Shown: positions 18,542 through 27,927, numbered from the stretch's first letter. The stretch: 64,000 bases of DNA from an uncultured Verrucomicrobiota bacterium (GCA_902589825.1 CACIUL010000004.1:42152-106151); one strand, 5' to 3'. Made by a program: numbers and translations. The notes: generated by a model from the sequence alone, not told the origin.

Positions 18542-19441
18542 TTAAGCGGAGCAACGTCGCAGGATCTTGCTTGCGCGTTTCTCAATCGAGAGCGCTTTGC
18601 GTTCCTTGCCCATGTCGCGCATCAGTGAAGCAAAGTTGGCCACGACGATGGAAAATGTCTTGGCATCCTCCGAGAGGTTGGCTTCCAGGATCCGCATGGC
18701 AGTCTGGTAGTTCTTGAGTGCCTGTTCATTTTCCCCTAGCTCATGGAGCACGGTGGCCAGGTTGCCGTGGGATTGTCCAAGGTCCGGGTGATCGGGATCG
18801 CTGACTTCCTTATGGATTTCCAGTGCCTGGTTATACATCTCCCGTGCCTGGCCATTATAGTTTGATGATTGGTAGAGGGCACCAAGGTTATTATAAACAC
18901 CTGCAACGTCGACGTTGTTGTTTCCCGAGACCCGCTCCAGAATTTCCAGGGCCCTGAGATAATGGGTTTCCGCCTGTTCGAAGTTTCCTTCCTCCTTATA
19001 GATCATTCCAAGGTTGTTGCACAGGTTGGCCACGTCGAGTTCCGCCGGTGGATCCATGTTTTCAAAAAGCTCTATGGATTGCTGATAGAGAGGAATGGCT
19101 GATTCCGGTAACTGGCTGAAGTCATATACAGCGGCCAGGCTGCACTTTAAGCGGGCAATCTGGCTGACAGGGATGTCACTTGTCTCAGCCAGTTGCAGGG
19201 CTTCCAGGTACAGCCTCTCGGCATCCGGATAATCCCCGCTTTCCCTGCGCAGGTTGCCGAGCATTTCCAGAGCAGTGATTAAATGCGGGGTCGCCTCAGG
19301 ATCGGTCTCGACAGTCCGGCGGCCGGTTTCAATTGCCGTTTGCGCACTGATGGCTGCTTCTGTGTGCTTTTGCTCATCCTGTAGGGACTGCACACGGTTA
19401 AGGAGAACGCTTAATACACTGGGAGGATTTGTATGACTCAT
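18542..19441 (-). CDS. Tetratricopeptide (kinesin-light-chain type) repeat protein
   Basis: A 299-residue all-helical protein with at least five TPRs of about 42 residues. Examples are GDYPDAERLYLEALQLAE, SAIPLYQQSIELFENM, GNFEQAETHYLRALEILE, GQAREMYNQALEIHKEV and NEQALKNYQTAMRILEANL. The long repeat length with LCNNLGMIYKEEG-type linkers is that of TPR_10/TPR_12. There is no signal peptide or membrane segment, so it probably acts as a cytoplasmic scaffold. It ends 15 bp from the convergent SenB-like gene. The partner is unknown. Confidence 0.82.
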   Translation of the reverse strand: MSHTNPPSVLSVLLNRVQSLQDEQKHTEAAISAQTAIETGRRTVETDPEATPHLITALEMLGNLRRESGDYPDAERLYLEALQLAETSDIPVSQIARLKCSLAAVYDFSQLPESAIPLYQQSIELFENMDPPAELDVANLCNNLGMIYKEEGNFEQAETHYLRALEILERVSGNNNVDVAGVYNNLGALYQSSNYNGQAREMYNQALEIHKEVSDPDHPDLGQSHGNLATVLHELGENEQALKNYQTAMRILEANLSEDAKTFSIVVANFASLMRDMGKERKALSIEKRASKILRRCSA

Positions 19442-19474
19442 GGGATGGGGGATTTTTCTGAAGTTCAGACAACT

Positions 19475-19502
19475 TCTATAACGCTAATCTTTTATTGGCC
19501 AA
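19475..19502 (-). promoter_or_regulatory. Candidate promoter for the TPR gene
   Basis: On the minus strand TTGGCC (19502-19497) and TATAGA (19480-19475) are separated by 16 bp in an AT-rich region. Each box matches the consensus at 4 of 6 positions. The start would be near 19469, about 28 nt ahead of the ATG at 19441. The rest of 19503-19644 is AT-rich and I see no gene in it. Confidence 0.3.
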
Positions 19503-19644
19503 TGACCAGATTAATTGCCTTTATTTTCAATAACTAATATCAATTAAAGATATTAATTATAATTACCATGCAAAAAAAGAGGAATACTGATGCATTACTT
19601 TGTAAAGACGCAGGTTCTGTCATGTCAACCGGTATTGTCCCGGA

Positions 19645-20178
19645 TCAATGGCCGATGAGGCGAAATAATTCCGTGCGCGTCTTGGGCAGTCGGTGACCGG
19701 CCTGCTCGAGGTTCTTGGCCGGCGTCGCCCCGGGTTCAAGCACACCAAGCAGTTGCGCCATTTCTTTTTCGTAGTGCAATATGGCCTTTATTTCGGGAAG
19801 GTTTTCCTCGAGGTGGTTGAGCGCCCGGTTGAGCAGGTTGTTCAGCGAGGCGATGGGGCTCTCGGGCTCGGTTACCAGGCTGAGTAGCTGCACAAAATAC
19901 GTCGCGGCGAGGGTTTGCAGGTAACTTTGTCTCAGGCCGGGGCGTATGGAATTAAGCGATAGTTCACGCAACGGGTGCAGGTCGGTTTTCCTGCTGCGTG
20001 CAATGACGAATTCCGCTTCGCAGAAAAGGTCCAGTTTCCCGGCGAACGGACTCTTGGGACGGCGAGCTCCCTTGGCAATGGTCTTGATGATTCCATGCTC
20101 CTCGGTGCACCAGTGAATGATCAGGCTGGATTCGGTGAGCGGTGTTCGCCGGATGATTGTTCCCCTGCATTTTTCCAT
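19645..20178 (-). CDS. recO: DNA repair protein RecO, short form
   Basis: A 177-residue RecO, which loads RecA at single-strand gaps with RecR. The N-terminal OB fold is clear: GTIIRRTPLTESSLIIHWCTEEHGIIKTIAKGARRPKSPFAG (given here in part for recognition: TIAKGARRPKSPFAG, residues about 34-48) and LDLFCEAEFVIARS. The middle helical region has TLAATYFVQLLSLVTEPESP. The protein stops soon after LLGVLEPGATP; typical RecO is about 240 residues and has a C-terminal CxxC zinc site that is absent here. The sequence after the stop shows no continuing homology, so this looks like a natural short form rather than a frameshift. It is divergent from prfB. Confidence 0.82.
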   Translation of the reverse strand: MEKCRGTIIRRTPLTESSLIIHWCTEEHGIIKTIAKGARRPKSPFAGKLDLFCEAEFVIARSRKTDLHPLRELSLNSIRPGLRQSYLQTLAATYFVQLLSLVTEPESPIASLNNLLNRALNHLEENLPEIKAILHYEKEMAQLLGVLEPGATPAKNLEQAGHRLPKTRTELFRLIGH

Positions 20179-20228
20179 ATGGCTTGTGGGTTGCGCGACC
20201 TGCCCTTATTGGCTACAATAAACATCTC

Positions 20229-21348
20229 ATGGATACCATTTCCAATGACCTCCAAGCTTTCGATACCGATTCCCTGAAATCGCTCATCGGTCAGCTTCGG
20301 AGGTATCTTTGACTTGGACAAGCTGAAAGCTGAAATAACCGACCTCGAGGAAAAGATGTCGGATCCCGGGTTCTGGGATAATAACGAGAGGGCAATCAGG
20401 ATATCCGGCAGGCATGCTGCGATCACCAAGAGGATCAATACCTTCAGCGGACTGGAGGCCAGGGTGGCTGATATAGATGAGCTGATAGAGTTTGCCCGTG
20501 AGGAAAACGATGTTGAGTCAGCCCAGGAAGTTGGCAAAGAGTACAAGGATATCAGCAGGCAGCTCAATGAGCTGGAGCTCGAGCTCCTGCTTTCCGGGGA
20601 ACATGACGACAAGAATGCGTTTCTTACGGTGCAGGCTGGAACCGGGGGAACTGAGGCGTGTGACTGGGCTGAGATGTTGCTTCGCCAATACCAGCGCTGG
20701 GCGGAACGCCGGGGATTCAAGGTCGAGATGGTGGAATACAAGGAACATGATGAGGCCGGGGTAAGCTCGGCAACGCTGCGCATTGTCGGCGAGAATGCAT
20801 ACGGTTACCTGAGAACGGAATGCGGTGTACATCGCCTGGTTAGAATTTCCCCTTTCGATGCCAATGCGCGGCGCCATACTTCTTTTGCCAGTGTTGATGT
20901 GGTGCCGGAACTGGAGGATGACGGGGACATTGAGATTGATGAGAAGGAGTATGAAATCACCACGACACGCAGCGGTGGCAAGGGTGGACAGAATGTCAAC
21001 AAGGTTGAGACTGCGGTTATCCTCAAACACCATGCGTCCGGGATTATCATCCGCTGCAGTGCTGAGCGCAGTCAGCACAAGAACCGGGCGGTTGCCCTGC
21101 AGTTGCTTCGTTCAAAGCTTTTTCAGCTTGAGGAGGACAAGAAGCGTGCAGAGATGGAACGTGTCTATGGGGAGAAGGGGGAGATTGCATGGGGCAGCCA
21201 GATTCGATCATATGTTTTTCAACCCTACCAGCTGGTTAAGGATCACCGCACTGGTCACGAGACGAGTAATGTCAATGACGTGATGGATGGGGCCCTTGAT
21301 GACTTTATCGGCGCGAAGCTGCGCGGACAAACCATCGATAAGGATTAG
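20229..21348 (+). CDS. prfB: Peptide chain release factor 2, with programmed +1 frameshift
   Basis: RF2 recognises UGA and UAA stop codons. The first reading frame starts at ATG 20229 and runs 27 codons to an in-frame TGA at 20310-20312. Skipping T20310 moves to the second frame (20311-21348), giving about 372 residues (E. coli RF2 has 365). The second frame has the anticodon-like tripeptide SPF (in [15 protein letters not shown]), which marks RF2 rather than RF1, and the peptidyl-hydrolysis motif GGQ ([13 protein letters not shown]). Reading only the second frame from TTG 20314 would lose the N-terminus. It is 28 bp upstream of trmD and divergent from recO. Confidence 0.95.
20299..20313 (+). 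promoter_or_regulatory. prfB: prfB programmed +1 frameshift signal
   Basis: The site reads GGAGG-TAT-CTT-TGA-C. It has an internal Shine-Dalgarno-like GGAGG (20299-20303), a 3-nt spacer, the slippery CTT (20307-20309), the TGA stop (20310-20312) and the following C. This matches the known E. coli prfB element closely. When RF2 is scarce, ribosomes pause at TGA and shift +1 to read GAC, so RF2 controls its own synthesis. Confidence 0.95.
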
Positions 21349-21375
21349 ATCCGCGTTTTTACCGGTTAAAAAGCA

Positions 21376-22080
21376 ATGAATCACCGGCTTGAAATCGATA
21401 TCCTGACGATATTTCCCGAGGTCGTGCACGGGCCGCTTTCCGAGAGCATCATCGGGCGGGCGGTAACCGGCGGTATTTTGGATCTCAGGGTCCATGATCT
21501 TCGGCAATGGACCCAGGATCGACACAATAAGGTCGATGATGAGCCTTATGGGGGGGGACCGGGGATGGTCATGAAGCCGGAGCCTTTCTTTGCAGCGGTA
21601 GGGGAACTTAAGCGGGAGCACACACGCGTAATATTAATGACCCCGCAGGGCAAAAGGCTCAACCAGTCCATGGTTCGTTCCTATGCCTGCAGCGATACCC
21701 ACCTGATTATTCTCTGCGGGCATTACGAGGGGATTGACCATCGTGTGGTCGAGGCCCTGGTTGATGAGGAAATCTCAATAGGTGACTACGTGTTGACCAA
21801 TGGGGCGGTTGCCGCCGCGGTCTTCGTGGATGCTGTGGTGAGGCTGATCCCCGGCGTTCTCGGTGATGAACGTTCTCCGCAAGAGGAGTCCTTCGCCGAG
21901 GGTGAAGGAATACTGGAGGCACCATGTTATACCCGGCCTGTCCAGTTTGAGGGTATGGATGTTCCTGAAATACTCCTTTCCGGCCATCATGAGAAAATAG
22001 CTGACTGGCGATACAAGCGTGCCGTTGAGAGGACGGCCAAGAACCGCCCGGACCTTCTCCCGGAGGATAAAGGCTCCTGA
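21376..22080 (+). CDS. trmD: tRNA (guanine-N1)-methyltransferase
   Basis: A 234-residue SPOUT methyltransferase that makes m1G37 in tRNAs reading codons such as CCN, and so prevents +1 slippage. The knot motifs are clear: DILTIFPEV at the N-terminus, DDEPYGGGPGMVMKPEP (residues about 54-70), LCGHYEGIDHRV (about 113-124), and EISIGDYVLTNGAVAA (about 130-146). The Asp needed for catalysis is probably in the DERSPQEESF region. In many bacteria trmD lies in rpsP-rimM-trmD-rplS; here it instead follows prfB by 28 bp and precedes a proline tRNA. Confidence 0.95.
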   Translation: MNHRLEIDILTIFPEVVHGPLSESIIGRAVTGGILDLRVHDLRQWTQDRHNKVDDEPYGGGPGMVMKPEPFFAAVGELKREHTRVILMTPQGKRLNQSMVRSYACSDTHLIILCGHYEGIDHRVVEALVDEEISIGDYVLTNGAVAAAVFVDAVVRLIPGVLGDERSPQEESFAEGEGILEAPCYTRPVQFEGMDVPEILLSGHHEKIADWRYKRAVERTAKNRPDLLPEDKGS

Positions 22081-22134
22081 GGGGGTGACGGGGGTCGCTT
22101 TTCGTGATGCGAGCCTGTCACATCATTCTTAAAG

Positions 22135-22211
22135 TGGTCGGGCCGGCGGGATTCGAACCCACGACCTCTTCACCCCCAGTGAAGCGCGCTACCAAGCTGC
22201 GCTACGGCCCG
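22135..22211 (-). tRNA. tRNA-Pro (anticodon GGG), CCA encoded
   Basis: Read on the minus strand, the acceptor stem CGGGCCG (22211-22205) pairs with CGGCCCG (22145-22139). The D-stem is GCGC/GCGC, the anticodon stem is CTTCA/TGAAG around loop CTGGGGG (anticodon GGG), and the T-arm contains GGGTTCGAATCCC. The discriminator A (22138) and CCA (22137-22135) are encoded. It is a complete 77-nt tRNA with no intron. TrmD, encoded 54 bp away, methylates this class of tRNA. Confidence 0.96.
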
Positions 22212-22384
22212 ACTTTGGTTTTTTAGCGTAAGCGGTAATGCTTATCTAAATCGTTCTGTTTGCGACATTTGACCACTTGTGAAGTTGAAGCAAGAGGAAA
22301 ACCTGCTATGAGGCGAGCTTGGCCGATTCAGAAAAGGGGGTTGCTATGCCGGCACCTGAAAGCGAAGTTGCCTTAATTACTTAA

Positions 22385-23440
22385 ATGTCTGATGTGAATC
22401 CAACGAAGGTGGCAATCCTCGGGGCGAGCGGTTATTCCGGTGCCGAGCTGGTGCGTATATTGCTTGGTCATGAAGGGGTTGAGCTGGTTTGCGTGACTTC
22501 GCGAAGCGAGTCAGGACGAAGCCTTGCAGATGTTTTTCCGCGGTTCCGGGGTGTCGGATTGGCTGAGACGCTAAGCTTTATTACCCCGGATATTGAGGCA
22601 ATCAAATCCACCGGGGCAGAGGTTGCTTTCCTGGCCCTGCCGCATGGGGTTGCCGCCGGGTTTGCCGGATCATTGCTTGATGCGGGGCTTAAGGTGATAG
22701 ACCTCAGTGCCGATTTCCGGATTTCTGATGCAAAAGTCTATGAGGATTTTTACGGGCAGGCACATCCTGCGCCGCAACTCCTGGACGAGGCCGTTTATGG
22801 GTTGCCTGAAATTCGCCCTGAGCAGATTGCAGCAGCCCGCCTGGTTGCATCTCCGGGTTGTTATCCAACCAGCGTGATACTGCCCCTTTTGCCACTGCTA
22901 GCCGATGGTTTAATTGACCCTGAAAGTATTCAGGTAGTGAGCATGAGCGGCACCAGCGGGGCAGGACGAAAAGCCGATGCTTCCCTGCTTTTTGCCGAGT
23001 GCAATGAGAGCTTGCGCGCGTATTCCGTGCCGCGTCACCGGCACCTGAGCGAAATTGAGCAGGAATTATCCATTGCCGCGACCCGTAAAGTGATCATTTC
23101 ATTCACTCCAATCCTTACTCCGGTAACTTCTGGTATCTGCACGACCATCTATGCTTCTTCCAGTGGGGGGGCGGGGGCCGGTGATGTGGGAAGCAGCCTT
23201 GTTCGGGCTTACGGTGATTCTCCCTTTGTAAGGTTGCTTGGTGAGAACAGCCCACCTGACACGAAAAATGTCACTCATACCAATTTTATTGATATCGGTT
23301 GGGCTCATGACTGCCGCACGGGACGTTTTGTGCTGATGAGTGCTGAGGATAACCTCGTGAAGGGTGCCTCCGGGCAGGCAGTACAGAGCTTTAACCTGAT
23401 GTCAGGTTTGCCGGAGACCAGTGGGCTGACCGGCCTCTAG
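22385..23440 (+). CDS. argC: N-acetyl-gamma-glutamyl-phosphate reductase
   Basis: The third enzyme of arginine synthesis, reducing N-acetylglutamyl phosphate to the semialdehyde with NADPH. The 351-residue protein has the Rossmann motif VAILGASGYSGAELVRIL (residues about 8-25), ALPHGVAAGF, VIDLSADFR, the catalytic cysteine in VASPGCYPTSVILPL (about residue 159), and the RHRHLSEIEQEL segment with the catalytic histidine (about 218). It is the first gene of the argC-J-B-D-F operon. The 170-bp leader after the tRNA shows no attenuator or ARG box that I can support. Confidence 0.95.
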   Translation: MSDVNPTKVAILGASGYSGAELVRILLGHEGVELVCVTSRSESGRSLADVFPRFRGVGLAETLSFITPDIEAIKSTGAEVAFLALPHGVAAGFAGSLLDAGLKVIDLSADFRISDAKVYEDFYGQAHPAPQLLDEAVYGLPEIRPEQIAAARLVASPGCYPTSVILPLLPLLADGLIDPESIQVVSMSGTSGAGRKADASLLFAECNESLRAYSVPRHRHLSEIEQELSIAATRKVIISFTPILTPVTSGICTTIYASSSGGAGAGDVGSSLVRAYGDSPFVRLLGENSPPDTKNVTHTNFIDIGWAHDCRTGRFVLMSAEDNLVKGASGQAVQSFNLMSGLPETSGLTGL

Positions 23441-23492
23441 GCGGGACATTGGCTACAAGAGCGAATTGTGAATTAAAGTAATCCCATTGAGC

Positions 23493-24722
23493 ATGGCCCA
23501 GTCAATACAGCTGTTACGTTCCCCCGTCCTGCCTGCCGGGTTTCGTGCTGCCGGCATGGCCTGCGGTATTAAGGGGGGTGGTAAGCCGGACCTGGGTATG
23601 CTTGTTTCGGATTGCCCTGCTGTTTGCTGGGCAACGTTCACGACCAACAGGATCAAGGCCTCCCCGGTCAAGTTGTCGATGCGTCACCTCAAAGGGGGGC
23701 AGTTGCAGGCAGTCCTGGTAAACAGTGGCAATGCCAATGCCTGTAATGGCAGGCAAGGTGACAAGGATGCGAGGATGATGGCAAAGGCAGCTGCGGATGC
23801 GTCAGGACTCAAGGAGCGACAGGTGTTCGTCTGTTCTACTGGCATTATTGGCGTGCCGCTGCCCGTGGAGAAGATCCAGGAGGCTGCCCCTGCTGTCGTG
23901 AAGTCACTGCGCCCGGGAGGATTACGTGATTTTTCAAGGGCAATCCTTACCAGTGACAAGCGGAATAAAGTGGTATCGGCGAGGATATCGATAGAGGGTA
24001 GGGAAGTGACCATCACCGGGGTCGCCAAGGGGGCAGGAATGATTGCCCCTAACATGGCAACGATGCTTGCATTCATTACCACGGATGCAGCCGTGTCTAC
24101 TGCCGAGATTAAGTCGGCAACGTGCAATGCCGTGGCGGATTCATTCAACTGCATTAGTGTCGATGGTGACATGAGTACGAATGATACCGTCCTTGTCATG
24201 GCCAATGGTGCTGCAGGGAACCGGGCTATCAGGCCAGGTTCCAAGGCATCACGGGTATTTCGCAGTGCCCTTGCCAGGGTGATGCTGGAATTGGCCTGGA
24301 AACTGGTGCGGGACGGCGAGGGTGTTACCAAGTTTGTGACCATTGAGGTCCTGGGTGCTGCCTCACAGGAGGATGCCCGCAGGGTTGCCGAGTCAGTGGC
24401 CAACTCCTCACTGGTTAAATGCTCCTGGAACGGCTCTGACCCGAATTGGGGCCGGGTTATTGATGCTGTCGGCTATTCAGGTGCCCGGGTGCAGGAATCC
24501 AAGGTCGATATTTTCTTTGGTGGCCTTGCAGGCGCCAGGGGCGGGCAGGTTGCGCGCACATCGATTGCTCGACTGAAGGCGGCAGTATCCAGGAAAGAGT
24601 TTACCGTTACCATTAACCTGAACATTGGCCGCGGCACTCATCGTGTATTCACTTCGGATTTATCGGAGGGCTATGTCGCCTATAACCGCCTTGAATATGC
24701 CTTGAAACTTCAGGGGCGTTGA
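23493..24722 (+). CDS. argJ: Glutamate N-acetyltransferase / amino-acid acetyltransferase
   Basis: Transfers acetyl from N-acetylornithine to glutamate, recycling the acetyl group; some ArgJ also use acetyl-CoA. The 409-residue precursor starts at ATG 23493 (a TTG at 23487 adds two residues). It self-cleaves at the Ala-Thr bond of APNMATMLAF (about residue 190), where Thr becomes the nucleophile of the beta subunit. Other motifs are SGNANACNG, VCSTGIIGVPLP and a C-terminal FTSDLSEGYVAYN. No separate argA is in the window; if none exists elsewhere, this enzyme may be bifunctional. Confidence 0.94.
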   Translation: MAQSIQLLRSPVLPAGFRAAGMACGIKGGGKPDLGMLVSDCPAVCWATFTTNRIKASPVKLSMRHLKGGQLQAVLVNSGNANACNGRQGDKDARMMAKAAADASGLKERQVFVCSTGIIGVPLPVEKIQEAAPAVVKSLRPGGLRDFSRAILTSDKRNKVVSARISIEGREVTITGVAKGAGMIAPNMATMLAFITTDAAVSTAEIKSATCNAVADSFNCISVDGDMSTNDTVLVMANGAAGNRAIRPGSKASRVFRSALARVMLELAWKLVRDGEGVTKFVTIEVLGAASQEDARRVAESVANSSLVKCSWNGSDPNWGRVIDAVGYSGARVQESKVDIFFGGLAGARGGQVARTSIARLKAAVSRKEFTVTINLNIGRGTHRVFTSDLSEGYVAYNRLEYALKLQGR

Positions 24723-24800
24723 AAATTTCCCCGGAATGGGTTAGGTTGAGACTTTCCCGCGCATAAGAGCACTGTGCGGGATTTTATTTTTATCCCCAAG

Positions 24801-25694
24801 ATGTCCGCATTATCTGAAACGTTGTCCGAGCAGATCAGCAAGGCCGCAGTGCTTGCTGAGGCCCTGCCGTATATCCAGCAGTTCAGGGGAACCACGTTCC
24901 TTGTGAAGCTTGGAGGATCGGCGATGGAGGATCAAGGCCTGCTGGACGCCCTGGTAAGGGATATTGTCCTGCTGGAGGCGGTCGGCATTAATCCTGTCAT
25001 TGTACATGGGGGAGGAAAGGCGATTTCCGCGGCGATGGCGCGTGAAGGAATCGAGCCGAGGTTTGTTTCCGGGCAGCGCGTGACTGATGAAAAATCCATC
25101 GCCATTGTCGAGCATACGCTGGGCAGCGAGGTCAACCCGCGACTTGTGGACCTGGTCAAGGCACACGGAGGGCGTGCCGTGGGTGTTGCCGGAAGGGATG
25201 TGTTCCTTGCTGAGCGCATGCACGGAAAGGATGATGAGGGCAACCAGGTCGACCTTGGTTTTGTCGGGCATGTGACTACCTGCCGGGTTGAGACCCTTGA
25301 GGCATTGGTTGCCTACGAGACGATACCGGTGGTTTCACCCGTTTCCATTGAGCAGGCGAGTGGTCTGGCTCTCAATACCAATGCGGACATTGCTGCCAGT
25401 GCCCTGGCCCGGGCGATGAAAGTTGCCAAGCTTGTCTACATCAGTGATGTCCTCGGGGTGATGCGCGATCCTGATGACCCGGAAAGCCTGGTTCACAGCA
25501 TCCGGTGTGGTGAAGTCGAGGGACTTGCAGAGGAGGGTATCGTTCATGGCGGGATGTTGCCAAAGCTGCGTTCCGCTGTTGAGGCAATACAGGCAGGAGT
25601 GGGGAAAGTTCACCTTGTGGATGGGCGGATCGGGCACTCGCTTCTTCTTGAAATATTCACCAAGTCCGGGGTTGGAACCGAGATTGTGCCATAA
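24801..25694 (+). CDS. argB: Acetylglutamate kinase
   Basis: Phosphorylates N-acetylglutamate. The 297-residue amino-acid-kinase fold protein starts at ATG 24801; a GTG at 24774 adds nine residues and is less likely. Motifs are TFLVKLGGSAMED (residues about 32-44, phosphate-binding Lys and GG), PVIVHGGGKAIS (about 68-79), the NTNADIAASALARAMK loop (about 190-205) that binds substrate and ADP, and LVYISDVLGVM. Family members of this type are often feedback-inhibited by arginine when an N-terminal helix is present; the N-terminal residues 1-28 here are helical and could do this. It overlaps the argD start. Confidence 0.95.
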   Translation: MSALSETLSEQISKAAVLAEALPYIQQFRGTTFLVKLGGSAMEDQGLLDALVRDIVLLEAVGINPVIVHGGGKAISAAMAREGIEPRFVSGQRVTDEKSIAIVEHTLGSEVNPRLVDLVKAHGGRAVGVAGRDVFLAERMHGKDDEGNQVDLGFVGHVTTCRVETLEALVAYETIPVVSPVSIEQASGLALNTNADIAASALARAMKVAKLVYISDVLGVMRDPDDPESLVHSIRCGEVEGLAEEGIVHGGMLPKLRSAVEAIQAGVGKVHLVDGRIGHSLLLEIFTKSGVGTEIVP

Positions 25695-26980
25695 TGGAGA
25701 GTCATGACATCACGGTGGGGGAGCTTTATGACCAGTTTGTGGCCCCAACCTATGGTCGTTTCCCGATCCATCCAAAGCGCGGGAAGGGCGTTGACCTCTG
25801 GGATGAAAACGGGAAGCATTATCTGGATTTTGCAGCTGGTGTTGCTGTCAATTCCCTGGGGCACGCGCATCCGGCGTTAATTGAGGTTTTTGAGAATCAA
25901 CCCGCTGACCTGCTTCACTGTTCCAATCTCTACCAGCCCCGAGGTCAGGGGGAACTGGCCCGCATGCTTTCCAGGCAGGTAGTAAAGGCGCCGGGGAAAT
26001 GTTTTTTTACCAACAGCGGAACCGAGGCCAATGAGGGGCTGATCAAGCTTGCCCGGCGATTTGGAGAGGCGGTGCCCTCGCCAAGCGGCAAGCCACGGCG
26101 TGAGATTATTTCATTTCTCGGATCTTTTCACGGTAGAAGTACCGGGTCCATGGCGGTGACAGGACAGGAAAAGGTGAGGACCGGTTTTGGCCCCTTGATG
26201 GAGGGCTTTGTACACTTGCCCTTTAATGACATTGAAGCCTTTGAGCGGGGCCTGACAGATGGCAGTGTGGCCGTTTTCCTGGAAGTAGTACAGGGAGAGG
26301 GTGGAATACATGTGGCCACGCCCGAGTTCCTGCGGGCAGTTGCGGCAATTTGCCGGGAGCGTGACATGCTTTTGTTTTTTGATGAGGTGCAATGTGGAAT
26401 GGGGCGTTGCGGAGACCTTGCCGGGTGGCGGTGTGTGAGCGGCAGCACTGAAATTGTTCCAGATGGAGTTTCCTGGGCAAAAGGGCTCGGGGCAGGTTTT
26501 CCCATAGGGGCGATCTGGTTCAGGGACCGGCCCGCGGGCGAACGCAGCTTATGTGAGCTTCTCGGGCCGGGCAGTCATGGGGCAACTTACGGCGGATCAC
26601 CCCTGGCATGTGAAATTGCCAAGGTTGTCATTGAACGGATTGTCACTGACAACCTTTTAAGCAATGCATCCGAGCTTGGGCAGTCCATTCTCAATGAGGC
26701 AGAGAGGCGTCAATTGCCGATGGTTTCCGGTGTGCGCGGGCTCGGGCTTATGATTGGTTTTCAGCTGGATGTGGACAGGCTAGAAAAATCGGCAGTCCTT
26801 AAGGATGAGGGAAGGGTAGCCTCGGTTGCCGTTGTTGATGCACTGGGTGAGGCGGGTCTGCTTACTGTGCCAGCAGGTGGCGATGTGGTTCGCTGGCTAC
26901 CGCCCCTGGTGGCTTGCCAGGAGGATGTGGATAAGGCTTTCGGTATCATGGAAAAGGTCCTAAACGATTTAATGAAATGA
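25694..26980 (+). CDS. argD: Acetylornithine aminotransferase
   Basis: A PLP-dependent class III aminotransferase of 428 residues converting N-acetylglutamate semialdehyde to N-acetylornithine. Motifs are YLDFAAGVAVNSLGHAHP (residues about 38-55), FFTNSGTEANEGLIKLAR (about 104-121, PLP phosphate), the Asp of LLFFDEVQCGMGR (about 228-240), and the PLP lysine in SWAKGLGAGFPIGAI (about residue 263). The ATG shares its A with the argB TAA stop, so translation is probably coupled. The gene is slightly longer than typical (about 400) through a C-terminal extension. Confidence 0.93.
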   Translation: MESHDITVGELYDQFVAPTYGRFPIHPKRGKGVDLWDENGKHYLDFAAGVAVNSLGHAHPALIEVFENQPADLLHCSNLYQPRGQGELARMLSRQVVKAPGKCFFTNSGTEANEGLIKLARRFGEAVPSPSGKPRREIISFLGSFHGRSTGSMAVTGQEKVRTGFGPLMEGFVHLPFNDIEAFERGLTDGSVAVFLEVVQGEGGIHVATPEFLRAVAAICRERDMLLFFDEVQCGMGRCGDLAGWRCVSGSTEIVPDGVSWAKGLGAGFPIGAIWFRDRPAGERSLCELLGPGSHGATYGGSPLACEIAKVVIERIVTDNLLSNASELGQSILNEAERRQLPMVSGVRGLGLMIGFQLDVDRLEKSAVLKDEGRVASVAVVDALGEAGLLTVPAGGDVVRWLPPLVACQEDVDKAFGIMEKVLNDLMK

Positions 26981-27888
26981 AGCATTTTCTATCTATTGAA
27001 AGCTCCTGCAGGGAGGAGATTGAAGGTTTGGTGGAGTCTGCAGCAGAACTCAAGGCGGCGCGTGTTGCCGGTGAGTTGACCATGCGCCCCCTAGAAGGGC
27101 AGTGCTGGGGGATGATGTTCAGCAAGTCATCAACACGAACCCGGGTCAGCTTTGAGGTTGGCATTGGGGAACTGGGAGGCACAGCCATGTTCTTGTCGTC
27201 TCGTGACCTGCAGCTTGGCCGGGGAGAGCCTATCAGGGATACTGCCAGGGTTCTGGGCCGCATGATTCACGGGGCGGTTATCCGTAATGATTCACAAACT
27301 GATATAGAGGAATTTGCCGAGTATTCCGGAATCCCGACGATTAATGCCCTGACGGAGATGGAACATCCATGCCAGATTATTGCCGATCTTTTGACAATGT
27401 GTGAAAGAATCGGTGGATGGGAGGAGAAAAAAGTGGTGTTTGTTGGGGATGGCGACTGCAACGTGGCCCGGTCATGGGTCTGGGCAGCCAAACACCTCGG
27501 GTTCCCGCTTGTGATTGCTTCTCCCGCGGGATTTTGCCCGACGGATGATTACCTTGCTGCCGTTGATGCCCCGAATATTTCCTGCTCTGATGATCCGGTA
27601 GAGGCTGCCTCAGGCGCTCATGTGCTTTATACTGATGTCTGGGTGAGCATGGGAATGGAGGATGAGGCTGCCAGTCGCGAGCAGGCCTTCAAGGGGTATC
27701 AGGTTGATGATCGTTTGCTGGATGTGGCGCAAGCCGATGCGATTGTCATGCACTGCCTGCCGGCATATCGTGGTAAGGAAATCAGTGCGGATGTCCTTGA
27801 GAAACATGCGGAAACCATTTTTTCAGAGGCAGAAAACCGCCTGCATGCGCAAAAGGCGATTATGGTGTCCATCACCAAAGGTCAATAA
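26977..27888 (+). CDS. argF: Ornithine carbamoyltransferase
   Basis: Forms citrulline from ornithine and carbamoyl phosphate. The 303-residue protein shows the carbamoyl-phosphate motif KSSTRTRVSFEVG (residues about 49-61), the HPCQIIADLLTM segment (about 129-140), VFVGDGDCNVARSWVWAA, TDVWVSMGME (a D-W-S-M-like ornithine loop), and the catalytic HCLPAYRGKEIS (about 258-269). It overlaps argD by 4 bp (ATGA), so it is translationally coupled and is the last gene of the operon. argG and argH are elsewhere. Confidence 0.95.
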   Translation: MKHFLSIESSCREEIEGLVESAAELKAARVAGELTMRPLEGQCWGMMFSKSSTRTRVSFEVGIGELGGTAMFLSSRDLQLGRGEPIRDTARVLGRMIHGAVIRNDSQTDIEEFAEYSGIPTINALTEMEHPCQIIADLLTMCERIGGWEEKKVVFVGDGDCNVARSWVWAAKHLGFPLVIASPAGFCPTDDYLAAVDAPNISCSDDPVEAASGAHVLYTDVWVSMGMEDEAASREQAFKGYQVDDRLLDVAQADAIVMHCLPAYRGKEISADVLEKHAETIFSEAENRLHAQKAIMVSITKGQ

Positions 27889-27927
27889 TGCCGTTGCCTG
27901 AAAGGGTTTTGAGCCCGGGAGAGTCAA

